From positions 221,057-254,968 of the forward strand of contig BFEA01000914.1 in NCBI GenBank assembly GCA_003427395.1: a stretch of DNA of 33,912 nucleotides, in the 5' to 3' direction. Made by a program: the position numbers and the translations under genes. This document shows, piece after piece, positions 10,381 through 19,155 of the stretch. This DNA is from Chara braunii (lineage: Eukaryota > Streptophyta > Charophyceae > Charales > Characeae). Position 1 is the stretch's first letter, and every line of letters starts with the position of its first letter. The notes below the pieces were generated by a model that searched no databases, was not told where the DNA came from, and was given only the letters and a program-made list of their open reading frames with translations.

Positions 10381-10457
10381 CAATTTCATTCCTCTCTGAA
10401 TCATCATGTGTGTGACATCGAGTCAGACCCCCTGAACTTACAGAAGGATCTGCCCCT

Positions 10458-10811
10458 TTGCCAAGGTTATTTCTTCATAATAAAGAGCAGGAAGAGGCTG
10501 AGCCACCTAAACTTATAAAACAGCTCAGACCTCCTCGTTTAGAAACCAAAAAAACAGATAAAACCCCGATGAAAATAAGGCAACCCAAGGCACCAAAACT
10601 TATTGAATGCCCCGAGTCCCTGAAAATCAGGCACAATCAGACCCTTCTCAAGTCAGAGCAGTCAGGTCACCTGAACTTACAGAACAACCTGACCCTCCAT
10701 GCAAGCCATAGCACTGAGTCTCCCCAAACTTATGGGGACATCCCAGCCTCCAGAGCAATCAGACCCCCTAAACTTAAAGAAGGGTCTGACGCTCCATACA
10801 AGCCAAAATAA
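10458..10811 (+). other. Open frame created by the hairpin repeats
   Basis: A frame of 118 codons is open here and in the inverted copy (22286-21933 minus). It repeats PPKLI-like peptides only because the hairpin sequence CCTAAACTTAT recurs in one frame. Differences between the two copies often change the amino acid (for example PPRL against SPRL, LLKS against LHKS), which argues against selection for protein. I do not regard it as a gene. Confidence 0.3.
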
Positions 10812-11324
10812 ATAAAGCACTGAGTCTCCCCAAACTTATGGGGACTTCCCAGCCTTGATGACCCAGTCAACCCTCAACCAAAACAACCCTCCATCCTGCC
10901 TTTCCCCAGATGTAGTTCTTTTTGGCAATATGAGTTCACACAATCAATAAAGTTGAAGCTGAACGTGAGCAGACATTCCCTTACTTAATCTTGTTCAGTC
11001 TCCTGAAAGTCAAACCAAAAATAAAGTAGGGTCTCACATTATATATTCAGTCAGCGATGCAATAGGAGATACAGATAAGGGTTATAACCGGGTTTATAGA
11101 AGGGAAAGTAATGATTACCTGTTGGTTCCCTGCCTCCAGAACTCCTCCTGAGTTCCGGCAAAGCTCCCGCAATCGGTGGGTTGACTCCCTACAGAGTCTT
11201 GATGCGGTCCTACGGGTTGTCATCCCGCCTGCCGCCTTACCCTCAGATCAGGACTAGACTTAGAGTAAGAAGGATAGAAGAAGAGGGTTTGAGACTCTCA
11301 GATACAAGGAAGGTGCTCTCAACC

Positions 11325-11771
11325 TCACTGGAGAGGGTCTTGTTTCCTTGGTGCGCCTGAGGGCCCCGCAATGGCAGCCAATGTATGCAGCAGCCTGGTC
11401 AATTCTAAGGTCAAACTGTCGAAGTCAATTCCCTGACGACTCTCTGATTTGCAGCAATAACCCTTGTCGACGAGCTTCGCTATCCCGCAAGCTTCAAGGT
11501 CCGAACTGCCTTGGTCACGGCTCAAGGCACAGGCCGTGGGTACAAAACACGGCGTTCCCCTTCCTTGTAATAGAGCCACGCCGCGGCCTGTCTGGCCACG
11601 TAAGTGTGGCATGCCAACCAACAGGTAGACCTGCAACACCGTGACTACCGTGTTACCACATAAGCTGGTCGAACGAGGGGCGCGTCGGCCCGCGGCCAAG
11701 ATTGCAGTCTTGGCAGCCCACTTCTTCGGTCGACAGGTAGGCAGCACGCCGGGCATCAGGTAAATCTTCAA
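11325..11771 (-). other. Open frame shared by both X copies, unknown
   Basis: The 149-codon minus-strand frame has a counterpart on the plus strand in the 3' LTR (21109-21423, N-terminus frameshifted). Both contain GRGVALLQGRG, SRDQGSSDLEACGIAKL and DFDSLTLELTRLLHTLAAIAGPSG. No family is recognised. Substitutions between copies are mostly amino-acid changing (Q/R, V/I, C/Y, P/L), consistent with neutral decay. It could be a captured host exon. Confidence 0.25.
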
Positions 11772-11890
11772 ACTTTACAACTCGCCCCTCTTCTTACTGC
11801 CTCTAACTCATGGGAAGAACAACTCACCGGCCCACAGGTAAGTATCCTATGCCACGACTACTGGCTCCCACCGCCCACTGAGCCGAGGAG

Positions 11891-12276
11891 CAAGATTGCC
11901 GATTCACGCGCGGGTCCGATAGAGGCGTATTACCGCGCGTACCCCCTATGCTACAACGAACGAGAAACGCCCTCGGCTGGTCCACCTTTGCGATTGCAAC
12001 TGATTAGCTTTCGTACTGTGGACTGGTAGCTCGGCGGGGATACGCCCACCGAAGGGAGGTGACANCTCCCNTAAGGTGNANGTAAGTNGTGCCTCNCGTA
12101 GGCCCTATCCTGTNGTAGGGGCTCGCGAGAGGTATGGCTGGCGCACNCGGCCGGAGCGGCTTGNGGAAGNTCCACATGCATATTTTGCGACGAAGGATTA
12201 AAGTCCAACTCCTGCGTGACGCGGCCGGAAGGGTCCCGCGCTGCCCTCGTGCGGTGCCGGACCGATGCGCCCGACA
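11891..12276 (+). repeat. LTR block B (direct copy of 25093-25478), LTR 3' end
   Basis: It begins CAAGATTGCCGATTC and ends GATGCGCCCGACA in both LTRs, same orientation. It probably contains the 3' end of the LTR (R-U5 equivalent), because it directly precedes the primer binding site. Small hairpins occur, such as GGGAG/CTCCC around a spacer near 12055-12070. Ten isolated Ns between 12065 and 12170 fall at positions where the other copy has defined bases. Confidence 0.85.
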
Positions 12277-12278
12277 GG

Positions 12279-12295
12279 TGGCGCCGTTGCCGGGG
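12279..12295 (+). promoter_or_regulatory. Primer binding site, tRNA-Asp type
   Basis: Two bases after the LTR end, the sequence reads TGGCGCCGTTGCCGGGG. This is the form of PBS used by many plant Ty3/gypsy elements and is complementary to the 3' end of tRNA-Asp (from memory of the tRNA, not checked by search). It sets the direction of the large element as plus, with the 5' LTR on its left. The match is absent at the other LTR edge, where gypsy gag begins. Confidence 0.85.
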
Positions 12296-14080
12296 TTAAC
12301 GACTGCCTACCGTTGTCCTTGGTGGAACGACATCCAGGTATTGAAAGTGAGAAAATAGGCAAATGAGAAGTTTTGTTATGACGATATGAGTGATCAGTTG
12401 ATATCTCGACTATCGATTGGAAGTGTCGCAAAATTGAGAGGTCCTTAAAAATCGGGTCTAGATTCGAGGCGGGTTGATGATTCAGACGAAGTGACCACTT
12501 CTGCTTTATTCACCGGTTTGGACAGAATGGTTGGTAGCAGACACTGCTGGATAAAAAGCGTGAGGTGAGAGTTGGTTAGGCGATGTGTTCTTGCTTGGTG
12601 TGGTCTGATTTTGATTAATGGGGTATGAGTGACTCGAGGGTGATGAGTGTTTTGATTCCGCGTTCACCGACTTTGACTAGCACGATGGTATTTGAGATTG
12701 GTAACCCTTCTGATTAGTAGGCAGGCATGGGCGGTGCTTTGCGTGCTTGACATGGCTAAGGTTAAGCATGACTATTGTGAGAGCTAACCCTATGAGGTAT
12801 CCCTTTTAACTGCCATAAGAGTCATCTGAGTGGTTGGAGGCTAAGGGTGAGTGGGATAGTATTCCTCTGCCAAGAGTTGAAAGTATAGATCCTCTCCTAA
12901 GTGTCAGGTTAGACGTTGGGCTTTGAGGAGAGGTAGGTTAAGGAAAGATGAAAGATGTTATGAGTATGGACTTAGATGTTTGAGTCTGGATTCTAAGCGG
13001 TTGATCAATCTATATAACCATGAAAGATAACAAATTTGTATGACATCTTCTCTACAAAAGTGGTATCTGACCCTAGAGGCAGTAAGAGTGACAGTAAAGG
13101 GGCTAACAATTAAGTCATCCCGTTTACTTTCGCTAGGACAAGGGGATGTAGGTAATGTTAGGCCTCCACTTGTACCTTTTCAGGTTTGGACCAACCACTT
13201 GAATCTATATGGAATTTGAACTAAGGACTTGAGACTATTTTTCTCATGGACATTCTTTTGAGTTATATGTTAAATTTATTCATATATGTCATATTTTATT
13301 ATGAATAAGTCTGTTTTATGTCTATTTATGTGAGGCTATATGCTTGATGTAGTTTTATCTGATGGGTACTCTTTTTTATGATATTCACATATGTTATTTA
13401 TCTGAAGTACTGATTTGAACCTATCGATCTGCGAGGATTTATATGAGTGTCTCGAGTCCTAATATCGATTTATGACTGGCTGATGAGATTATTTGTTTGG
13501 ATTGCTCTTCAAAAAGGGGTAGAGATGTTGCACAGAATCCACGTCTGATGCAGATTCAGAGGTGAATGGAGTGACCGTTTCCTTGGGATAAGATATTGTC
13601 GCGTGGAGTGGTCGATGTGTAAGGTCTGCCCCAAGGAAGATGACAATCCTATGTTATTGTTTCCCTGAAAGATAATTTTGAAGAAGTTATAGATTGTCTT
13701 GTAATTAGTAGTGAGACCCACGTCGGAACTATATTCCTGGTCCATAGTGGGGTGTTGTTGTTGTATCTTCTGTGATAAAACAACTACACTACTACTAAAA
13801 AGGAGGAAAGTGTTTGGAACTTGTTAGGTCTACGAGGGAAGCAACTACTACATGCCACAAGAAAGTAGGGGGTGAATCCCCAACTTTCTTTGTGACAAGT
13901 GGGTTCGCCAGCATAGGACGGGGCTGCATCATTCCGAAGCGTGTATGGTGAGTTTGTTTACCTTGTCAATAAGGGTCGGCGAGGAACGGATGCTAGAATC
14001 GGAGGGAGCAGCAGTGAGGCTTAATCCTTGAGCGGGGCTCAGGGGGTTAAGATGTTATCCATTTTAAAAAGGATTACACT

Positions 14081-14252
14081 GCCCCTCGCCACAGTATACT
14101 TCTGTCAAAGCTGGGAAGTAGAGTGTGATACTCTTGTTATTATTATGTCTGAGAATGCTATTGGTTGCCCCTCGCCATAGTATACTTATGTCAAAGCTGG
14201 GAAGTAGAGTGTGATACTATTGTTATTATTATGTCTGAGAATGCTATTGGTT
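14081..14252 (+). repeat. Two tandem 86-bp copies
   Basis: The unit starts GCCCCTCGCCACAGTATAC at 14081 and again, nearly identical, at 14167 (GCCCCTCGCCATAGTATAC). Both end TGCTATTGGTTG. There are only a few differences between the copies, so the duplication is younger than most of the surrounding divergence. Confidence 0.92.
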
Positions 14253-14629
14253 GGCAATTTCATCTTTAATCATGACATATCTATCATATGATATACCTGT
14301 CGATATATGTAGTTGTATATGTTTCTAGTGATTGACTAGCCTGAGTATGATGCATTTGATTTTTACAAGTATTATTTTTGTCAATTACTAAAAGGTGATA
14401 TATCATTTTCCAAGAGTTATTATTATTATAGAATATTTCTTTCGATATCAGTGAATGAACAATTATTATGATATATTACCACTATAAGTTTTTCTAAGTT
14501 GAATGGTCATAAATACTGGAAAGGATGAACTTAGTGAAAAATTATCTGAGCCTAAGGCCTTAGTAGTTGAGAACGTAGGAGTCGATGTCCGCATGGTAAC
14601 GGAAGGCGTATGCTGGACGTTTGGTTGTG

Positions 14630-15163
14630 ATGGGCAGAACCCAGACAAAGCTAAGGCAACTCAGGATGCCTTACGGTAGGGAAAATCCCAATATGGCCTT
14701 GCCAGCTGAAAGGGAAGGTGGACTCGAGATGTCCTTGCCAAGACGGGTTAAAAATAGGGAATATATTTCCTCTTGGTGGGGCGTACAAATGGACATGGGT
14801 ATCTTCGCCTGGATCGAGTCTGGTTTCGATGACAATCAGAATTGCGCGATTGTGAGGGTGACCCTATACGCTCCGCCATCATTTTGGATCCTGCATGGGA
14901 TTGAGTTAGCATTGGGGCAGGAGAGTCTGCTTATGAGACCCTTGAGGGTGGCTAAAGCAGTTGCAGCAAAATGGGCGAGAGATAGGGTCCATGAGGGAAA
15001 AGAGCAAGTGGTGACCCATGTAGAGGTTAAGCGTGCTGAAGAGTTTGAACGTCCTTCAGCCCCGTTAAGAGTCGTTCTGCCTAATTTCCTCGTAGAGAAG
15101 TGTTTTGGGGGACATGCAAGGGTAGAGGCTGCAGCAAAAGCAACGTTGAGAGCGCGAGAATGA
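14630..15163 (+). CDS. Unrecognised open frame in the internal region (177 codons)
   Basis: This is the longest ATG-started frame in the internal region. The product would be about 20 kDa, with many charged residues. Features include ISSWWGVQMDMGIFAWIESGFDD near the middle and a helix-prone C-terminal half (RVAKAVAAKWARDRVHEGKEQVVTHVEVKRAEEF). I see no signal peptide, membrane span or zinc motif, and it resembles no gag or pol part that I know. There is no second copy in the window to test conservation. It may be a remnant of a captured gene, an unusual gag, or chance. Confidence 0.3.
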   Translation: MGRTQTKLRQLRMPYGRENPNMALPAEREGGLEMSLPRRVKNREYISSWWGVQMDMGIFAWIESGFDDNQNCAIVRVTLYAPPSFWILHGIELALGQESLLMRPLRVAKAVAAKWARDRVHEGKEQVVTHVEVKRAEEFERPSAPLRVVLPNFLVEKCFGGHARVEAAAKATLRARE

Positions 15164-15782
15164 GGATATGAGCGTTATCGGTGTGAAATGATTTATGATC
15201 TATGCTTAGACCTAAGCTTTTTTCCCCCTAGTCATGGGTTCAAAAATATGGTCAGCATGGTTGACGCTTATGCTAGATCCCATGACCCTGATGAGAGAGC
15301 TCAAGATTCGGATGAAATTTGGGCGATGGCAGGACAATAGGAAATGTCATCATATTCTGCTAAATGCTCCTTCCGTGGGCTCGTCTATGACCGTCTTACT
15401 ATGTAATACAAGGGATGAGGGTCAATGACATTTGCAGCAATGATTACTGTCTTCCTATAGCCAATGTTGAGAGCTGTCTATGTAAATTGTATATTGTTTA
15501 GTACCCCTGAAGGTAGAGCAAGGTGACAAAAATTTCGAATGTTGCTGTATGGACAACATGAATGGCGGTAAAGGGATAAGGCTAGAGAGAGTACAGTAGT
15601 GAAAGAAGGAAACTAGCCTTAACCACTAGACTTGAGAAGCTTTCAAGCAGAAATTGACCTTAGATCATTCGGGCCACTTTTTAATAAAGTCCAGTTGTAT
15701 ATACGTGAACATAGGAGTTAGGACAACAGGCTAACTGATTGCGTGATCCTAACTCCTTATTTTAGTCAGCGGGACGCTGACT

Positions 15783-15998
15783 ATGTACCGAATAGTTAAA
15801 AGATGTGTGTGCAAGTATTTAGAGTATTGTGTGTATATGTTGTATCATAAAGGGTTTCAGGTCGAATTGGAAAATCGCATCAGAAACTCTTATGCCTACT
15901 CAAGGGTAGAATGGGTAGAGCATGATTCAAATACGAGAGTGAGCTTCGTATGTGTACATGTTGCTGACGGAAAGATTTTGTTGAGCAAGCGATCTTAG
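15783..15998 (+). CDS. Short open frame, 71 codons, unrecognised
   Basis: The frame starts at an ATG and is weakly protein-like (KRCVCKYLEYCVYMLYHKGF, then a polar part ending DGKILLSKRS). No family is recognised. Its length is within what chance gives in AT-rich DNA, so this is only a record of its presence. Confidence 0.12.
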   Translation: MYRIVKRCVCKYLEYCVYMLYHKGFQVELENRIRNSYAYSRVEWVEHDSNTRVSFVCVHVADGKILLSKRS

Positions 15999-16850
15999 AA
16001 TACAGTCTTGAGTGCATTGAGAGGCCATATGAGGGTGTGATCTTATTAGAGACTTTGATTCACTTCTTGATTGTGGTGCTTACCCAGTTTTTGTACATAC
16101 GTATTTTTAGGGATGTTGTCCTGAGTTGCAGGAATATATCCGTTTATATACTTGTACATATGAGAGAGAAACATGTATAGCAGTTGGATTCAAGACAATC
16201 ACAAACTTTTGGTTGATTGAGGCCTAGTGTGTTTCATTTTCGTCTCTGGATTATTTAGGTATGTCGTGAGATTGATTGGATTCCTCTAAGTCAAGGGATA
16301 TGGTTGTTTTGTAATTGAGACCGTTTGAGTTTAGCCCAGGTCAGGGATATCATAACATTTGTGCGATATCAGTGACAGTTTGAGTTGAGATTGTTCGACT
16401 CTGGGCGTATATATATAACTCAAGACTACCTTTTGCTATGATTCTTTAGGTAGGTTATCCTACCTCTGAGTGTATATTGAGTGGAGATTTCTGAGGCTAT
16501 TCCTTGTATATGGCGATCACTATCACGCTCACATGTGTGGTTTTATCCTGATGTGTGATGATTATGTGTGAGAGATGAGTGAGAAACATCTCATGTAACT
16601 TGTATTTTATGAATATGAATGTAAGTGAACTGTCTACTCTTCGGTATACTCGTGCGGTCTGCCTTCAGGCGGATGATGGGGGCGGGTATAAAAAGAGGAA
16701 AAACAATCTATTTTTCGTGAAGAGATGTGAGAATCCTAAGGGATTTACGAGTCATTGAGACTCTAATGCTTACCATGCTGGTTGTTGATTGCTTAAGTTG
16801 TGACGAGGACCCATAAGATGGTCTCTCAGTGATGTTTGTTTTATGATGAG

Positions 16851-17062
16851 CCCCCTTTAGATTTTGGAGAAGGGGATGTTTTGTGATATTGTGTACGAGA
16901 CCTCCTCGGATTTTTGGAGGAGGGGATGTTTTGTTTCATGATGAGACCCTCTCGGATTTTTGGAGGAGGGGATGTTTTGTTCCATGATGAGACCCCCTCG
17001 GATTTTTGGAGGAGGGGATGTTTTGTTTTATGATGAGAGCCCTTGAATTTTTGAAAAAGGGG
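16851..17062 (+). repeat. Five hairpin units of about 47 bp with matched stem changes
   Basis: Units begin near 16851, 16901, 16947, 16993 and 17040. Each has a pyrimidine arm, a GGATTTTTGG-like loop and a purine arm followed by GATGTTTTGT and usually ATGATGAG. The arms change together: CCCCTT/AAGGGG in unit 1, CTCCTC/GAGGAG in unit 2, CCCTC/GAGGG in unit 3, CCCCTC/GAGGGG in unit 4, CCCTT/AAGGG in unit 5. Transcribed on this strand each would fold into a short stem. Confidence 0.85.
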
Positions 17063-17828
17063 ATGTTTTTATTGTTGGAAGACTCACCTTCAAAGGTGAG
17101 TAAATTGATTTATGGCATTGTAAGTTGTCTGATGAGTGATAAAGTCTGATGGAAAGGGCCACATTTGTTTGGAATGTTTGAAAAGATCGCAACGGGTGCA
17201 GGGCGAGAAATATCTCAGGATGGGTGGTCGCTGACTCTGATCAAGTCAGGGGTCACGGCCTTGTGGACCTAACAGTGATTTTGTTTGTGAGCGTGCGAAG
17301 GATGCCATGCCGTTTTGTGGGAGGACTGGTAAATGCCTTTAGACCCCTACCTAATCGCACAGTGGGCCCGTGATTTTGTTTTGCGATGCTCCGTCTAACC
17401 ATTTGTGCTAGTTCTGGGACATACTGAGGAAATACCAAGCTAAACGGTAAAGGTTAGTACCTCTAGGGCGTAACCCCAGTGAATGGTTGCTAGCCGACGC
17501 AACCTGGCTGCGGGACCGCGGAGTAAGAGTTTAAGGGGAGTTGTCCGCCCCAGTGAAATTACCCCGTGGGATAGTGAAGGTTGAGTTTTTTTTTGGGAAG
17601 TCCTGATTGGATGTTCATCAGGAGAAAACCTATCGCTGCGTAACCAGCGAGGGTACTGCCGCTAAAATAACAAACGCGGTGGACCGTAGTCCTGGTCCGA
17701 TCAGCCAGGCTATGGTGGGCCAAGATGAAGACCTAGCTTTTCTGTACTAGACTGCAGGAAGAGCTCAGTGGATGTTAAGTATACATATATATGTATGTGT
17801 ATTTGATTGTGAGAGATTTTTTGGGAAG

Positions 17829-17896
17829 GAAGGCGAGAGTGCCTTCAAAAGTCTCGGTTAGGGCCCGCGTCCCTAGTTTTGGCCAGGACTAGGGAC
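17829..17896 (+). repeat. Pair of small perfect hairpins
   Basis: The first is GAAGGC/GCCTTC around GAGAGT (17829-17846). The second is GTCCCTAGT/ACTAGGGAC around a 10-base loop (17869-17896). Both lie in the 3' part of the internal region, upstream of the hairpin array that abuts the 3' LTR. Confidence 0.7.
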
Positions 17897-18141
17897 ACCC
17901 TACGGGAAGCCGAAGGTTGTCTAGGACCGGGGAGAGGACGATTGGGAAGGTCCTTGGAACTTATGCTGTCAGTGCCCTGATGTCTGGGCGTTGAGAGACC
18001 CGGGTTAGAAACCTGGCAGCATATAGTTGTGGGGGCATGGTTTGATGAGAGGCCTCTACCCTGTGTCTGTCGGCTAATCGGATTGGCTTTTTTTTCGTCA
18101 ACACTTGGAGTGTGGATGAATTTATAACTTTCGATTTCGCA

Positions 18142-18211
18142 AAGCGACGAGAGAGTCGCTTAATATGGTCCGGTAAGCGACGGGGACGTCGCTTATTATG
18201 GTCCGGTAAGC
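18142..18211 (+). repeat. 33-bp hairpin repeats abutting the 3' LTR
   Basis: Units start at 18142, 18175 and 18208, exactly 33 bp apart. Unit 1 has AAGCGAC/GTCGCTT around GAGAGA. Unit 2 has a nine-pair perfect stem, TAAGCGACG/CGTCGCTTA, around GGGA (18174-18195), a GNRA-type tetraloop if transcribed. Both are followed by a shared TATGGTCCGGTAAGC. The third unit is cut after AAGC by the LTR start (TGTCGG, 18212). The array sits where a polypurine tract would be expected. Confidence 0.88.
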
Positions 18212-18579
18212 TGTCGGTGCGAATACCCTTACAAGGGTATCCGCCCTAGTTTTTGCAAGCGACAAAGATTAAGTTTGGACTAAAGTTTAAGTATACCGCG
18301 CACGGCGCGGCTGTGTCTGCAATTTACGTTGACTAAATGGTTGACTAGAGTAGAGAGTGCGTGGGCGCGCGGATTTAAAGCGCTCGTGATTTCTTTCCCT
18401 ATTTGATGATATAGAGCCGGCGTGGAATGCCGGTTGCCTTGTCTTATTGTTATTATTTATTTATTCTTGATTAAATTAGGGTTATATGATATTTCTCTTT
18501 TGAATGGTGCGGTTGACTGAGTTCCGTGCACGTGCGTGGAGATCGACCTCGACAACGGTGAGGCTTCGGCTTGATAAAT

Positions 18580-18774
18580 AATAGCCATTTCTTTTTTTTC
18601 TTTTTTTTTTTTTGGTATCTGGTCTCAAGCTGAGGCCAGATACATGTAGGGGGTCCGGCGTTTTGGGAACGCCGGACCCCCAGGAGCAAAAAATTCTGAC
18701 CAGATTTTCGCAAAAAAAGTCAGTTTTGATTTCGTTCAAAAAATATAATATGTCCGTTTTGACGAAATGACTGT
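18580..18774. mobile_element. MITE-like insertion, 195 bp, only in the 3' LTR
   Basis: The inverted LTR copy lacks this stretch (there GATAAACGAGG continues directly), which gives an empty site. The insertion is flanked by TAAAT at 18575-18579 and 18775-18779. Its ends are imperfect inverted repeats (AATAGCCATTTC and the complement of GAAATGACTGT). Inside are a poly(T) run and two strong hairpins: TATCTGG.../...CCAGATA (18615-18641, 12 pairs with one G-T) and GGGGGTCCGGCG/CGCCGGACCCCC (18649-18681, 12 perfect pairs). No coding capacity. A SINE with a poly(A) tail on the minus strand is a less likely reading. Confidence 0.75.
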
Positions 18775-18882
18775 TAAATGAGGTGCGCGACATTGAAGGC
18801 TGGTGAGGCGACGGGGCGGTTTTGCTTAGTTTCTGTGTTTCGTTTGTATTTTTAAATTTTAGTTTTATTATTTTTCTCGTCT

Positions 18883-19155
18883 TTGCTGGTGATCGGCTTT
18901 GAGGCCGATGCCGGGACCACAGGACCTGGCCCAGTTGCTACGTCGATAGGCGCGGCTGGCCGGTACGGCAGTCGGGGACCTTGGTTACGCACCCTGGCTG
19001 GCAGTAAATCGGGTGGCGTGGACCGTCTGCAGGAGCGCCGTCAACTCCCCGATATCTGCTGTGGGAGGCTTGGGTGTGAGCATGCCTGCTGGTTCCCGCA
19101 AGATGGTAAGCTATGCCTTGGTGGGGCTGTGGGGGGAAACTGTGGGAGGCTGCCG
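18883..19155 (+). other. Open frame in the LTR start shared with the inverted copy
   Basis: The frame beginning near 18883 (VIGFEADAGTTGPGPVATSI) is also open in 4511-4240 on the minus strand, so about 90 codons are shared. GC-rich sequence makes long frames likely. The differences are mostly amino-acid changing (G/S, R/G, S/P, L/P). A donor-like AAGATG|GTAAGC occurs in both copies. Function unknown; probably not coding. Confidence 0.2.

Larger units (their letters stand above)
9761..10853 (+). repeat. AACTTA-loop hairpin family, ten visible members
   Basis: AAACTTA or GAACTTA occurs at 9769, 10037, 10148, 10434, 10509, 10596, 10673, 10726, 10770 and 10832, always on this strand. The loop AACTTA is closed by an inner stem that varies in step on both sides: CTA/TAG, CTG/CAG, CCA/TGG, CAA/TTG, CCCCA/TGGGG. 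An outer stem also varies in step: TCAGAC/GTCTGA, TCAGGT/ACCTGA, CTGAGC/GCTCAG, GGCA/TGCC, TCAGACCC/GGGTCTGA. Several members share the spacers cac and aaca between stems. Spacing is irregular (44-111 bp in the dense part). The member at 10148 is cut by the gap. Confidence 0.9.
7543..11890 (+). repeat. LTR block X, inverted relative to the 3' LTR copy
   Basis: This 4.35-kb block is the reverse complement of 20858-25075, including repeats, open frames and even the position of the N gap. Its left edge (CGCGACTCGTC) and right edge (GCCGAGGAG) are sharp, and the flanks do not change orientation. The 3' LTR copy has 17 extra bases (25076-25092) at one edge. Contents in order: a CA microsatellite (about 7618-7636), a 14-bp palindrome GACACTTAAGTGTC (about 7875-7888), the 123-bp repeats, the AACTTA hairpins, and a GC-rich end with a frame shared by both copies (11325-11771 minus). 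Confidence 0.88.
7004..12276 (+). mobile_element. 5' LTR remnant of a giant LTR retrotransposon
   Basis: This copy of the LTR lacks its first part: about 744 bp sit inverted at 4240-4983, and about 1.16 kb (homologous to 19156-20318) is missing. It consists of three blocks: 7004-7542, same direction as in the 3' LTR; 7543-11890, inverted relative to the 3' LTR; and 11891-12276, same direction. It ends CCGACA at 12271-12276, two bases before a primer binding site, which identifies it as the 5' LTR. It carries a 225-base gap and scattered single Ns. Differences from the 3' LTR are frequent, many of them C/T or G/A. Confidence 0.82.
12296..18211 (+). mobile_element. Internal region of the giant LTR element, no gag or pol
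   Basis: About 5.9 kb lie between the PBS and the 3' LTR. I find no zinc knuckle, protease, RT, RNase H or integrase motif in any frame. The longest frame is 177 codons from an ATG at 14630. Much of it is AT-rich (notably 13200-14470). It holds a 86-bp tandem duplication, a 47-bp hairpin array and a hairpin array at the 3' edge. This is the layout of a LARD (large retrotransposon derivative), which moves with proteins supplied by another element. No purine-rich tract directly abuts the 3' LTR. Confidence 0.75.

Noticed and set aside
10099-10415. Open frames of about 100 codons across the N gap
   Set aside because: They consist almost wholly of unknown residues over the run of N and carry no information.
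10458-10811. Conserved protein with PPKLI repeats in both LTRs
   Set aside because: The repeat peptide is produced by the hairpin DNA motif, and copy differences are freely amino-acid changing.
16851-17062. CRISPR-like array from regular short repeats
   Set aside because: Units are contiguous and diverged with no unique spacers and no cas genes, in a eukaryotic transposon.
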